Source of the DNA: Micromonospora sp. C28SCA-DRY-2
Lineage (GTDB): Bacteria > Actinomycetota > Actinomycetes > Mycobacteriales > Micromonosporaceae
Direction: 5' to 3'
Length of the DNA stretch: 64,000 nucleotides
Assembly (NCBI RefSeq): GCF_030519475.1
Contig: NZ_JAUMKD010000004.1
Coordinates: 1 to 64,000, forward strand
Shown: in pieces, positions 55,990 to 64,000 of the stretch
Numbering within the stretch: the stretch's first letter is position 1
How the letters are laid out: each line of letters opens with the position of its first letter
The notes under the pieces: generated by a model
Told to the model about the DNA's origin: nothing
The model's input: only the letters and a program-made list of their open reading frames with translations
The model's database searches: none
Translations under genes and position numbers: made by a program

Positions 55990-57816
55990 ATGACTACTCC
56001 CGAATCGGACCTCCCCGCCGGCGAACCCTCGCCCGGGGCGCCGGAGGGCGGGCCCGACCGGGGCGTACGCCGCCGGACGGGCTGGTGGACCGACCTCGCC
56101 GCGGTGCTGAGCTTCGTCGCGCTCGCCTTCTGGATCACCGCGCGGCTCTGGCTCGATCCGCGCCAGGGCCTCCGGGACAACCCGTCGGACCAGGCGCAGT
56201 TCGAGTGGATGATGGCCCACGGGGCACGGGTCGTGACCGATTTTGCCTATCCGTTCTTCTCCGACCGGATGAACGTTCCGGATGGCGTCAATTTGATGGC
56301 AAATACATCGGTATTATCCGTTTCATTGCCAATGACGCCGATCACCGTCCTGCTCGGTCCCCGCGCCGCTTTCCTGCTCTTCCTCACCGCGGGGATGATC
56401 GCCACGGCCACCGCCTGGTATCTCGTCCTCTCCCGGGTGCTCGTCGGGGCTCGCGGGCCGGCCTGGCTGGGTGCCGCCTTCTGCGCGTACGCGCCGGCGA
56501 TGGTGTCGCACGCCAACGCCCACCCGAACATCGTGTCCCAGTTCGTGGTGCCGCTGATCGTCTGGCGCACCGTACGGCTGGCCGAGCCCGGCCGCTGGCT
56601 GCGCAACGGGTTGCTGCTCGCGCTGGTGATCGTCTGGCAGTCCTTCCTCAACCTCGAGATCCTGCTGATGACCGCGATCGGACTGGGCGTGGTGGTCGCC
56701 GCGCTCGCCCTCGGCCGGCCCGCCCTGCGCCAGCGGACCCGACCCTTCCTCGCCGGGCTGGGCGTGGCCGCGGCGGCCAGCGCGGTGGTCCTGGCGTACC
56801 CGCTCTACGTGCAGTTCTTCGGTCCCGGCGCCTACCAGGGGCTGTCCCGGCTGATCCGCGGCTACTCCACCGACCTGGTGTCGTTCGTCGCCTTCTCCCG
56901 GGAGTCGCTGGCCGGCGACAACCGCAGCTCAGCCGGCCTGGCCAAGAACCCGACCGAGGAGAACGCCTTCTTCGGCTGGCCGCTGATGGTGCTGGTGGTG
57001 GCGCTGGTCTGGTGGCTGCGGCGCAACGTGGTGGTACTCGGACTGGCCGCGCTCGGGCTCTTCTTCGGCCTGCTCTCGCTGGGTCGGGAGATCCGCTTCA
57101 ACGGCCGGGAGACCGGCATTCCCGGCCCGTGGGCGGCGCTGGAGAACCTGCCGATCCTGCACTCGGTGGTGCCGACCCGGTGGTCGCTGGCGCTCACCCC
57201 GGTGATCGGGCTGCTGCTCGCGTACGGCGCGGAGTGCGTCCGTACGCTCGCCGCCCGGTTCCCCACCGCCCGCCCGCAGCTCCGCTTCGCCACCGCCACC
57301 GTGCTGACCATGGCCCTGCTCCCGCTGCTGCCCACTCCGCTGCCGGCGGAACGGCTCGACCCGGTGCCCGCCTTCGTCACCTCGGGCGCCTGGCGGCCGT
57401 ACGTGGCCGGGGGTCGGAGCGTGGTGACGCTGCCGCTGCCGGACACCAACTACGCCGAACCGCTGCGCTGGTCGGCGACGACCCGGCTGGAGATGCCGAT
57501 CGCCCGCGGCTACTTCCTCGGGCCGGACACCCGCCCGGGCAGCGAGGAGCGGGGAGCCGCCCTGTTCACCGCCCCACCCCGGCCGACCAGCAGCTTCTTC
57601 GCGGTCATCCGGAGCACCGGCGCGGTGCCACCGATCACCCCGCAGGCGCGGGTGAACGCGGTCGACGACCTGCGGTACTGGCGGGCGGGCGTGGTGATCC
57701 TCGGCCCGCACCCGCAGGCCGCCGCGCTGCGCCGGGGGATGACCGAGCTGACCGGGATCCGGCCGACGCGCACCGGGGGGGTCTGGGTCTGGGACGTCCG
57801 CCCGCTCACCGACTGA
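55990..57816 (+). CDS. GT-C-like polytopic membrane protein
   Basis: This is a 608-residue protein with about 11 helices and a large extracytoplasmic C-terminus (from about residue 440). The first loop holds DNPSDQAQFEWMM and FSDRMNVPDGVNLMANTS, a conserved-looking acidic region at the position of the GT-C active site. It would transfer a sugar from a lipid-linked donor, though no activity is certain. ATG 55990 lies 10 nt after TACGCT. Codon 109 is TTA, and about 100 bp around it is AT-rich compared with the rest. Confidence 0.75.
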   Translation: MTTPESDLPAGEPSPGAPEGGPDRGVRRRTGWWTDLAAVLSFVALAFWITARLWLDPRQGLRDNPSDQAQFEWMMAHGARVVTDFAYPFFSDRMNVPDGVNLMANTSVLSVSLPMTPITVLLGPRAAFLLFLTAGMIATATAWYLVLSRVLVGARGPAWLGAAFCAYAPAMVSHANAHPNIVSQFVVPLIVWRTVRLAEPGRWLRNGLLLALVIVWQSFLNLEILLMTAIGLGVVVAALALGRPALRQRTRPFLAGLGVAAAASAVVLAYPLYVQFFGPGAYQGLSRLIRGYSTDLVSFVAFSRESLAGDNRSSAGLAKNPTEENAFFGWPLMVLVVALVWWLRRNVVVLGLAALGLFFGLLSLGREIRFNGRETGIPGPWAALENLPILHSVVPTRWSLALTPVIGLLLAYGAECVRTLAARFPTARPQLRFATATVLTMALLPLLPTPLPAERLDPVPAFVTSGAWRPYVAGGRSVVTLPLPDTNYAEPLRWSATTRLEMPIARGYFLGPDTRPGSEERGAALFTAPPRPTSSFFAVIRSTGAVPPITPQARVNAVDDLRYWRAGVVILGPHPQAAALRRGMTELTGIRPTRTGGVWVWDVRPLTD

Positions 57817-57843
57817 CCGTGACCGGCGGCACCGGCGGCCCGG

Positions 57844-58638
57844 TCAGGACTGGCGGACGCAGCAGCCCTGGCAGATCTTCGGCTTGGGCAGGGTGAAGGC
57901 CAGGCAGCAGGTGCGCCGCTGCACCGTCGGCTCGCCGGCCGGGCCGGGCACCAACTCCACCAGGTCGCGCAGGTCGAGCGCGCCGAGCAGGGTGTCGATG
58001 GTCTCGACGGAGGAGCCGGGCAGCCCGTCGGCGGCCCGCAGGATGCCGTGGGCGATGCCGGAGGCCACCGACCCGAGCAGGGTGCGGGTGCCGATCCGCA
58101 CCTCGGCCTGGATCGCCTCGATCATCGGGGCCAGGTGGGCGTCGAGCAGGGAGGCGCGCAGCAGGCCGAGCAGCTCCGCCTCGCCGGCCACCACCCGCAC
58201 CTCGGGCAGGCCGGAGACCGCCAGCGGGTCGCCGGGCAGCACCGCGACGGTGGTCGAGCGGCGCAGGCCCAGGGTGAGCAGCGGGCGGTGGTCCTCGAAG
58301 TGGATCAGCACGTCGGCCGGGTCGAACAGCGGCACCCGGCGGGCGGACGCCCAGCCGAGCACCACCGGCAGCGCGGTCCAGTAGCTGTACGACTTCCAGG
58401 CCAGCGCGGCGCAGGCGTGCGGGGTGCCACCCCAGCGCAGCGTCGCGGCGTGCAGGAACTCGGGCAGCTTGCTGCCGTCGACGAGGGTGGTCGCGGGGCT
58501 CCAGCCGTACTCGTCGGTGACCAGCAGGCCGGGCATCAGGCCGGGCACGTCGTCGGTGCCGAACATGGCCCGCAGGGTGGCGGTGACCGGCGCGAGCGGT
58601 GCGGTGGCGACCTGGCGCCCCGGCATCACCGCTGTCAT
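57844..58638 (-). CDS. FhuF-like ferric siderophore reductase
   Basis: This 264-residue protein ends in the FhuF [2Fe-2S] signature C-C-x10-C-x2-C (TCCLAFTLPKPKICQGC). The rest has HACAALAWKSYSYWTALPVV and an iron-uptake-type acceptor domain. It would reduce Fe(III)-siderophores in the cytoplasm to release iron. ATG 58638 has GGGGGA about 9 nt upstream. Two tandem IdeR/DmdR1-type iron boxes lie just upstream, so it should be repressed when iron is plentiful. Confidence 0.93.
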   Translation of the reverse strand: MTAVMPGRQVATAPLAPVTATLRAMFGTDDVPGLMPGLLVTDEYGWSPATTLVDGSKLPEFLHAATLRWGGTPHACAALAWKSYSYWTALPVVLGWASARRVPLFDPADVLIHFEDHRPLLTLGLRRSTTVAVLPGDPLAVSGLPEVRVVAGEAELLGLLRASLLDAHLAPMIEAIQAEVRIGTRTLLGSVASGIAHGILRAADGLPGSSVETIDTLLGALDLRDLVELVPGPAGEPTVQRRTCCLAFTLPKPKICQGCCVRQS

Positions 58639-58674
58639 CCGAATCGTCCCCCGTCCGAAGCGCCCTCGCTGAGC

Positions 58675-58722
58675 TAAGGCTAGCCTAACCATGCCTCGGG
58701 CGCTAAGGGAAGCCTCACCTGG
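58675..58722 (-). promoter_or_regulatory. two tandem iron boxes (IdeR/DmdR1 type)
   Basis: TAAGGCTAGCCTAACCATG (58675-58693) matches the DtxR/IdeR 19-bp consensus TTAGGTTAGGCTAACCTAA at 14 of 19 positions on the minus strand. TAAGGGAAGCCTCACCTGG (58704-58722) matches at 13 of 19. They lie 29 bp apart, 37 bp upstream of the fhuF start. Confidence 0.75.
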
Positions 58723-58866
58723 GTCGGCGGGGGAGGCCCCGGTCACTCCGGTCGGCCGGCCTCGGCCTACTACCCGGCGGTCGGGACGGAAAACGCCGCC
58801 GGTACCGGCGGCGGGGCACAGTATCGACGGACGTCGCTGACCAGTCAAGCCTCGTGTCGGCAAGGT

Positions 58867-58920
58867 GGCAGTTTCGTATCTGCCCGGCCACGGAACGTGA
58901 AACTGATACTCCCGGCCACG
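58867..58920 (+). promoter_or_regulatory. operator-like repeats upstream of the XRE-deformylase gene
   Basis: GGCAG-TTTCGTAT-CTGCC is a dyad at 58867-58884. CCCGGCCACG is repeated at 58883-58892 and 58911-58920, and AGTTTC at 58870-58875 pairs with GAAACT at 58899-58904. These may bind the gene's own N-terminal helix-turn-helix domain. Confidence 0.45.
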
Positions 58921-58929
58921 AGGAAGCTG

Positions 58930-60444
58930 ATGACGACCTCACCGCTCGATCGGGCTGCCGACTCCTTCGCCGCCGAACTCGCGCGGCAGCGAACCGGGCG
59001 GGGGCTGTCCAAGAAACAGCTCGCCACCCTGATGGGGTTCGACCCGTCCTACGTCAGCCATGTCGAAGGGCGCCGGCACCGGCCCACCGAGGACTTCGCC
59101 CGCCGCGCGGAGGCGGTGCTGGAGGCCAGCGGCGCGATCTGGCAGCGCTTCCGGGAGTACGACGAACTCCGGCACGCGCGCGCCGAGAAGGGCCACCGGG
59201 ATCCCCCGCTGCCCGGCCAGTGGCTGCCACCGGGCACCGGCCTGGTGGTCGAGCGGGAACTGGCCACCCTCACCCACACCGACGACGGCTACCGCTGCGT
59301 CATCCGCCGGGAGCTCTACAACGCGGGCACCGAACCGGTCACCCGGTACCTGGTCCGGGTGGCCGTCGACCGGTACCCGAACGATCCCGGCCGGTCCAAC
59401 CGGCACCACCGGGAACACCCGCTCACCTTCGCCGAGCTGCAACTGCGGGCGTACCGGGAGGACGGCGGCGAGCGCGAGGCGATGCACTGGCGGGCCAAGC
59501 ACGACCGGGACGCCTTCAAGGAGATCTGGCTGCTCTTCGAGAACGGCGACCGGCGGTTCCCGCTCTACCCGGGCGACCGGGCCACCATCGAGTACGCGTA
59601 CCACGTCGGGCAGGACAAGTGGGGCCCCTGGTTCCAGCGGGCGGTCCGGCTGCCCACCCGGCACCTCGCCGTACGCCTGGACCTGCCGGCGGACCTCGAC
59701 CCGCAGGTCTGGGGCGTGGAGACCTCGCTCTCGGCGGAGGAGGGCCCGCTGCGCACCCCGGTGAGCCGGCGCGAGGCGGGTGAGCGGGCGCTGTTCGACT
59801 GGGCCACCGACGACCCGCCGCTGAACGCCCGCTACCGGTTGCAGTGGCGGTTCCGCGGCCGGCCCGAGCCCGAGCCGGACGCGGGCCGGATCCGCCCGAG
59901 TGACCGGATGCGCGGCATCGGCATCGTGCAACGCGGCGCCGACCTGCTCCGCCAGCCGGCCCGCCCGTTCGACCTGCCTCGCGAGGAGCGGGTGGCCCGG
60001 GCCGTGGTCGACCGGCTCTGCGCGGTGCTGGTCCGCCTGGACGAGCTGCACCCGTTCAGCAAGGGCGTCGGCGTCGCCGCGCCGCAGCTCGGCATCGGCT
60101 CGGCCGCCGCGGTGGTCCGGCCGCCGGACCGCACCGCCGAGCCGGTGGTGCTGCTCAACCCCCGGGTGGTCGACGCCGCCCCGGACACCGACGAGCAGTA
60201 CGAGGGCTGCCTCTCCTTCTTCGACCACCGTGGCCTGGTGCCCCGGCCGCTGCGGATCGACGTGGAGCACGCCCAGTACGACGGCAGCCGGATCATCACC
60301 TCGTTCGAGTTCGGCATGGCCCGCCTCGTCGCGCACGAGATCGACCACCTGGAGGGGCGGCTCTACGTCGACCGGATGGCACCCGGCGTGCCGCTGGTGC
60401 CGATCGAGGAGTACCGCGAGACCGGGCACCCCTGGCGCTACTGA
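58930..60444 (+). CDS. XRE helix-turn-helix / peptide deformylase fusion
   Basis: This 504-residue protein joins an XRE DNA-binding domain (residues about 8-75: LSKKQLATLMGFDPSYVSHV, EGRRHRPTEDF) to a strand-rich middle domain of about 230 residues and a C-terminal peptide deformylase. All three deformylase motifs are intact: GVGVAAPQLG (about 379), EGCLSF (Cys about 427) and HEIDHLEG (His about 469 and 473). Deformylases remove the formyl group from new proteins, but this fusion suggests a regulatory or stress-linked variant. ATG 58930 has GAGGAAGCTG upstream. Repeats upstream suggest autoregulation. Confidence 0.85.
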   Translation: MTTSPLDRAADSFAAELARQRTGRGLSKKQLATLMGFDPSYVSHVEGRRHRPTEDFARRAEAVLEASGAIWQRFREYDELRHARAEKGHRDPPLPGQWLPPGTGLVVERELATLTHTDDGYRCVIRRELYNAGTEPVTRYLVRVAVDRYPNDPGRSNRHHREHPLTFAELQLRAYREDGGEREAMHWRAKHDRDAFKEIWLLFENGDRRFPLYPGDRATIEYAYHVGQDKWGPWFQRAVRLPTRHLAVRLDLPADLDPQVWGVETSLSAEEGPLRTPVSRREAGERALFDWATDDPPLNARYRLQWRFRGRPEPEPDAGRIRPSDRMRGIGIVQRGADLLRQPARPFDLPREERVARAVVDRLCAVLVRLDELHPFSKGVGVAAPQLGIGSAAAVVRPPDRTAEPVVLLNPRVVDAAPDTDEQYEGCLSFFDHRGLVPRPLRIDVEHAQYDGSRIITSFEFGMARLVAHEIDHLEGRLYVDRMAPGVPLVPIEEYRETGHPWRY

Positions 60445-60450
60445 CGCACC

Positions 60451-60569
60451 GACCACGCCCGCCCGGGTGGGAACGGACGGCCGGGCGGGCGTGGTCGGGC
60501 GGGCGGTGCCGGTCCGCCCGATCGGGGGCCGGGGCGCGTGCCCCAGGGGGCAGGGGCACGCGCCCCGGC
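60451..60569. terminator. two strong hairpins between convergent genes
   Basis: GACCACGCCCGCCCGG (60451-60466) pairs perfectly with 60481-60496 over a 14-nt loop. GCCGGGGCGCGTGCCCC (60528-60544) pairs perfectly with 60553-60569 over an 8-nt loop. They separate the convergent deformylase-fusion and flavohemoprotein genes. Confidence 0.85.
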
Positions 60570-60585
60570 ATGGGGGGAGAAATGC

Positions 60586-61701
60586 CTAGATGCTGCCGAA
60601 GGTGTCGTACCGGGTGTGCTCCGGCGGGACGTCGTCGGCGGCGAGCACCCGCAGGGTGGCCCGGACCATCGGGGCCGAGCCCGAGACGTAGCAGTCGTGC
60701 GTGGTCCACGGGCCGTACCGGCTGACCACCTCGGAGACGTCGCCCAACTCGCCGTCGAAGTCCGGGTCCTCGCTGCACGCCGGGGTGACCGACAGCCAGG
60801 GGTGCTGGGCGACCAGTTCCCGCAGCCCGGCCAGCCCGTACAGGTCGGCCTCGGTACGCGCGCCGTAGAAGACGTGCACCCAGCGGGTCCGGTTGTAGCT
60901 GGCCAACTCCTCCACCAGCGCCTTGATCGGGGCCAGGCCGACCCCGCCGGCGACGCAGAGGATGTCCCGGTCCGACGAGCGGTCCAGCGTCATCGAGCCC
61001 ATCGGGGCGGCCACCCGGATCAGGTCGCCCGGCTTGACCCGGCGGACCAGCGCGCCGGAGACCCAACCGGCGCCGGGCGTACGGACGTGGAACTCCAGCA
61101 CGTTGTCGTCGTTCGGGGCGTTCGCCACCGAGTAGGTCCGCCACACCCGGGGGTGGTAGCGGGGCACCTCGACGCTGACGTACTGGCCCGCCTTCCAGGG
61201 CAGCGGGTGCTGCAGGGCCCGGCAGGTGAGCACGGCGGTGTCCGAGCCGTGCCGCTGGTGGGTCAGCACCTCGGCGTGCCAGTAGGGCGGGTTCTCGTCC
61301 GCCGCCGCGCCGGCCAGCATCTTCTCCGAGATGGCCGCGTACGCGTCGCGCCACGCCTGGTCGTACTCCAGGTTCCAGCCGTCGCCGGCGGTGCTGCGCA
61401 GCGCGTCCAGCAGCGCGACGCCCATGGTCGCGTAGTGCGCCGCCTCGACATGGAACTTCCGGTGGTCCCGGCCGAGCGCGCGCAGGTACTCGTCGAAGCT
61501 CTCCGGGTCACCGACCGTCTGGCTCGCGGTGACGATCGCCTCCAGGATGCGGTCGCCCTGCCCGGACATCTGGACCGGGAAGAGGTTCCGCAGTTCCGGG
61601 TCGAGCAGGAAGAGGCGAGCGTAGAAGTGGTCGCTCAGCCGCTCCCGGTGCTCCTCGACCAGGGTCCAGCTCTCCTTCAGCAGCCGCGCGAAGTCGTCCA
61701 C
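60586..61701 (-). CDS. globin/flavohemoprotein (nitric oxide dioxygenase-like)
   Basis: This 371-residue protein combines a globin domain (residues 1-135: VDDFARLLKESWTLVEEH, Tyr in DHFYARLF, proximal His in DHRKFHVEAAHYATMG) with an FNR-like FAD/NAD module (RTYSVANAP near 190, VAGGVGLAPIKAL and a terminal DTFGSI). It would oxidise nitric oxide to nitrate with NAD(P)H. GTG 61701 has AAGGAG 9 nt upstream. It ends at two convergent hairpins. The C-terminal reductase lacks nothing obvious. Confidence 0.9.
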   Translation of the reverse strand: MDDFARLLKESWTLVEEHRERLSDHFYARLFLLDPELRNLFPVQMSGQGDRILEAIVTASQTVGDPESFDEYLRALGRDHRKFHVEAAHYATMGVALLDALRSTAGDGWNLEYDQAWRDAYAAISEKMLAGAAADENPPYWHAEVLTHQRHGSDTAVLTCRALQHPLPWKAGQYVSVEVPRYHPRVWRTYSVANAPNDDNVLEFHVRTPGAGWVSGALVRRVKPGDLIRVAAPMGSMTLDRSSDRDILCVAGGVGLAPIKALVEELASYNRTRWVHVFYGARTEADLYGLAGLRELVAQHPWLSVTPACSEDPDFDGELGDVSEVVSRYGPWTTHDCYVSGSAPMVRATLRVLAADDVPPEHTRYDTFGSI

Positions 61702-61847
61702 CGGGCGCGCTCCTTGACCTGTCGGGGGATCGGGCACGCACAGCATGACCACGCAGCGTGCCCACCGGTCGCACAGAATGTGCGACCGGCTCACGAGGGC
61801 CGCTCAGGCGCGTGCCGCCGGCGGTCGCGGTCGGGCAGAGTGGTGCG

Positions 61848-62618
61848 GTGACCGTTGAGCTCGCCCGCCCGGTGTCCCGCAGCACCCTGGGCACCGAGAC
61901 GCTGCTGGTGCTCGGGCTCTCGCTCGGGCAGTCCGCCGTCTACGCGATGGTGTCGATCATCGCGAAGCTGACCGCCGAGGGGCCGCTGTCGAAGCAGACC
62001 GCGTCGCTGAACACGTCGGTGTCGCCCCGGCCCTGGCTGGACCTGACGTACCAACTGCTCGGCATCGTCTTCGCGCTGCTGCCGGTGCTGCTCGCCGTAC
62101 ACCTGATCGCCCGCGACCCCGGCGACCCGGCCCGCACCCTCGGCCTGGACGCCCGCCAGCCCGGGCCGGACCTGGCCCGCGGCGCCGGACTGGCGGCGCT
62201 GATCGGGCTGCCCGGGCTGGCGCTCTTCTGGGCCGCGGCGCAGCTCGGCGTGAACGCCACGCTGGTGCCCGCCGCGCTGCCGGACTTCTGGTGGACGGTG
62301 CCGGTGCTGATCCTCGCCGCCGTGCAGAACGCCGTGCTGGAGGAGGTGATCGTGGTCGGCTACCTGGTCACCCGGCTGCGCCAGCTCGCCTGGCGGACCG
62401 GCGCGATCATCGCGACGAGCGCGCTGCTGCGCGGCTCCTACCACCTCTACCAGGGCTTCGGCGCGTTCCTCGGCAACGTGGTGATGGGCGTGGTGTTCAG
62501 CCTGGTCTACCTGCGCACCCGGCGGGTGATGCCGCTGGTCGTGGCGCACGCGCTGCTCGACATCGTGGCCTTCGTCGGCTACGCCCTGCTGCCCAAGGAG
62601 TGGTTCTCCTGGCTGTGA
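61848..62618 (+). CDS. CPBP-family intramembrane metalloprotease-like protein
   Basis: This 256-residue membrane protein has about 8 helices. The CPBP/Abi motifs are recognisable: EEVIVVGYLVTRL (EE-x3-x3-R), YHLYQGFGAFLGNVVMG and a final HALLDIVAFVG. The family includes prenyl-protein proteases and immunity proteins. GTG 61848 is the best start, with no strong ribosome site. It is divergent from the flavohemoprotein gene. The substrate is unknown. Confidence 0.85.
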   Translation: MTVELARPVSRSTLGTETLLVLGLSLGQSAVYAMVSIIAKLTAEGPLSKQTASLNTSVSPRPWLDLTYQLLGIVFALLPVLLAVHLIARDPGDPARTLGLDARQPGPDLARGAGLAALIGLPGLALFWAAAQLGVNATLVPAALPDFWWTVPVLILAAVQNAVLEEVIVVGYLVTRLRQLAWRTGAIIATSALLRGSYHLYQGFGAFLGNVVMGVVFSLVYLRTRRVMPLVVAHALLDIVAFVGYALLPKEWFSWL

Positions 62619-62720
62619 CGGGTGCCGGCGGGCTCACCCGGCTCGATCGACTCCGGATGCGGCAGGACGCGGCATCGACGGCCCCGCGGACCGCGGCGTA
62701 CCGCACCTCGCGTGGATCTC

Positions 62721-64000
62721 CTAGCGCGACCGGGGCGGCCGGTAGCTGCTGACCGCCCGGGCGGCCAGCCGCGCGGCGGCCGCGGAGTCGCCGGCCGCCG
62801 CCGCCAGCACCGCCGCGCCGGGCAGCACCCGGGACGCCAGCCGCAGCACCAGCCACCCGCCCGCCTGCGCGGCGAGCGGCGCGGCCAGCCGCCAGGCCGC
62901 CTCCACCGCCCGCGACCAGGGCTCGTCACCCGGCCCGTCCGCCGCCCGGGCCGCCGCCAGCGCCGTCCGGGCGCTCTCCGCGTCCGGGTGCACCTGGGTC
63001 AGTACCAGCAACTCCGCGGCCCGGTCCGGGTGGGCCGGGTCCCGGCCGTACGCCGCCGCCAGGTGCAGCACCAGGTTCGCCTGGGTCCAGAGCACCGCCG
63101 CCAGCTCGGCCAGCGGGGCGAAGGCGCCGGCCAGCGCGGCGGTCGCCCCACCCGCCCCGGCCTGCCGGACGAACCGCCGGGTGGCGAGCCGGGCCAGGCC
63201 GTCCGGCGAGGCATCCGGGTACGCCGACCGCAGCCGGTCGGCCCACTCCCGGGCGCGCGGCCCGACCGCCTCGACGGCGGCGAGGGCGAGCAGCTCCGGC
63301 GCGAAGCCCGGGTGCTCGACCACCCGGGCGAGGGCGGCGCGCAGTTCCGGCGTACGCGTCGGTGGCGCGACCTGTCGGATCTCGCTCGGGCGCTCCAGGA
63401 CGGCGTCCGTCTTCTTCGCGGCGGTGGCCTTCTTCACCGGCGTCGCCTTTCCGGCCGCCGGCGTGGTCGTCTCGGCCGGGGTGACCGTCTGCCGAGCGGG
63501 AGGCGTAGCCGTCTGGGCGGTCGGCGTGGTCGTGGTCTCGGCCACGGCGGCCGGCGTCTCGGCCGGGGTGGCCGTCTGCTGAGCTGCGGTGCTCGCCGTT
63601 CCGGTCGAGGTGGTCGCGGTGGCCGGGGTTGTCCCGGGGGGCGGTGTGGCCGTCTCGGTCGGCGGCCGGGTGGCCGTGGTCGCCTTCTTCGCCGGCGCCG
63701 CCTTCTTGCCGGCGGCCTTCCTCGCCCGGCTGGGCTTGGCCGGAACATCCTCGGCCGCAGCCGCCTTCCGCGGTGCCGCTGCCTTCCGCGGCGCGGCCTT
63801 CTTCGCCGGGCCGGCCTTGGTCGGCGCTGCCGGGGCGGGATCTTCCCCGGCTGGGTCGACCGTGCCCGGATCCGCCCCGGTCTGCCGCGTGGCGGCGGTG
63901 TCGGGGGTCGGCTGCGCCGGTCCGGCGTCGGAACCGGGGGCGGCGGAGCCCGAGGGCGCGGTGTGGTTCGGATCACTGGCGCTGTCTGACCGGTCAGCCC
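62721..64000 (-). CDS. Lys/Ala-rich protein with helical C-terminal domain (5' end outside window)
   Basis: The frame is open from the right edge to a stop at 62721, so at least 426 residues are present and the start lies beyond 64000. The visible N-terminal half is disordered and low-complexity: Ala/Pro/Thr with histone-H1-like Lys repeats (KKAAPRKAAAPRKAAAAED, KAAGKKAAPAKKATTATRP). The C-terminal 220 residues form a helical domain (ELRAALARVVEHPGFAPELL, FVRQAGAGGATAALAG) that loosely recalls EcsC-like proteins. The Lys-rich tail could bind DNA or RNA. Confidence 0.7.
   Translation of the reverse strand, partial: ADRSDSASDPNHTAPSGSAAPGSDAGPAQPTPDTAATRQTGADPGTVDPAGEDPAPAAPTKAGPAKKAAPRKAAAPRKAAAAEDVPAKPSRARKAAGKKAAPAKKATTATRPPTETATPPPGTTPATATTSTGTASTAAQQTATPAETPAAVAETTTTPTAQTATPPARQTVTPAETTTPAAGKATPVKKATAAKKTDAVLERPSEIRQVAPPTRTPELRAALARVVEHPGFAPELLALAAVEAVGPRAREWADRLRSAYPDASPDGLARLATRRFVRQAGAGGATAALAGAFAPLAELAAVLWTQANLVLHLAAAYGRDPAHPDRAAELLVLTQVHPDAESARTALAAARAADGPGDEPWSRAVEAAWRLAAPLAAQAGGWLVLRLASRVLPGAAVLAAAAGDSAAAARLAARAVSSYRPPRSR

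Noticed and set aside
56233-56340. Insertion or foreign DNA fragment
   Set aside because: The AT-rich patch is in frame and its protein sequence fits the surrounding membrane protein, without flanking repeats.

Overview
The window is very GC-rich chromosomal DNA from an actinomycete. Gene content points to the Micromonosporaceae (Micromonospora-like): three tandem LytR-CpsA-Psr proteins, a SigE-type ECF factor, ActP-type symporters with small membrane partners, a DUF5701 gene, a cyclophilin/rhomboid block and many leaderless promoters (TANNNT 6-8 nt before the start codon). Codon use is uniform except for a short AT-rich patch holding a TTA codon at 56.3 kb. I see no insertion sequence, phage, plasmid origin, rRNA operon or CRISPR array. 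One tRNA (Ser-UGA) is present.

Layout. 0-6.4 kb: GDPD phosphodiesterase, rhodanese, three LCP cell-wall ligases and a UDP-glucuronate decarboxylase-like epimerase. 6.4-16 kb: two sodium/solute symporter units flanking a flavin reductase, an SRPBCC protein, an ABC exporter and an ECF sigma factor with a membrane partner. 16-20.5 kb: three paralogous secreted repeat proteins, each behind a matching TTG-N17-TANNCT promoter. 20.5-26 kb: DUF5701, an anchored protein, a LytTR two-component pair and a polyprenyl-phosphate sugar transferase. 26-31 kb: Fpg/Nei glycosylase divergent from a GT4 enzyme, then a coupled operon of nucleotidyltransferase, glycerol-1-phosphate dehydrogenase-like enzyme and CDP-alcohol phosphotransferase. 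31-41.8 kb: NUDIX, CBS, aminotransferase, CorA, DUF5324-like, cyclophilin, rhomboid, PH-domain, thiolase and DUF1906 genes. 41.8-49.6 kb: an OmpR-type two-component pair with a lipoprotein, a secreted SGNH lipase with a ricin-type lectin domain, a GT-C membrane enzyme and a GT2 enzyme. 49.6-54 kb: a split transketolase divergent from SoxR, a quinone reductase, a kinase and tRNA-Ser. 54-64 kb: PEBP, methyltransferase, GT-C-like membrane protein, FhuF behind two iron boxes, an XRE-peptide deformylase fusion, flavohemoprotein, CPBP protease and a Lys/Ala-rich protein running off the right edge.

Main themes are cell-envelope assembly (LCP proteins, sugar transferase, GT2/GT4/GT-C enzymes, polyol-phosphate operon) and redox or iron response (SoxR, quinone reductase, flavohemoprotein, FhuF). 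A DnaA-box cluster near 15.95 kb, a parS-like site at 9.2 kb and the cyclophilin-rhomboid block are consistent with a location fairly near oriC, although dnaA itself is not here.

The best candidates for undescribed biology are the G1P-dehydrogenase/cytidylyltransferase-like/CDP-alcohol transferase operon, the XRE-deformylase fusion, the SoxR-controlled split transketolase, the promoter-matched triplet of secreted repeat proteins, and tandem repeats that repeatedly sit on or next to gene stop codons.
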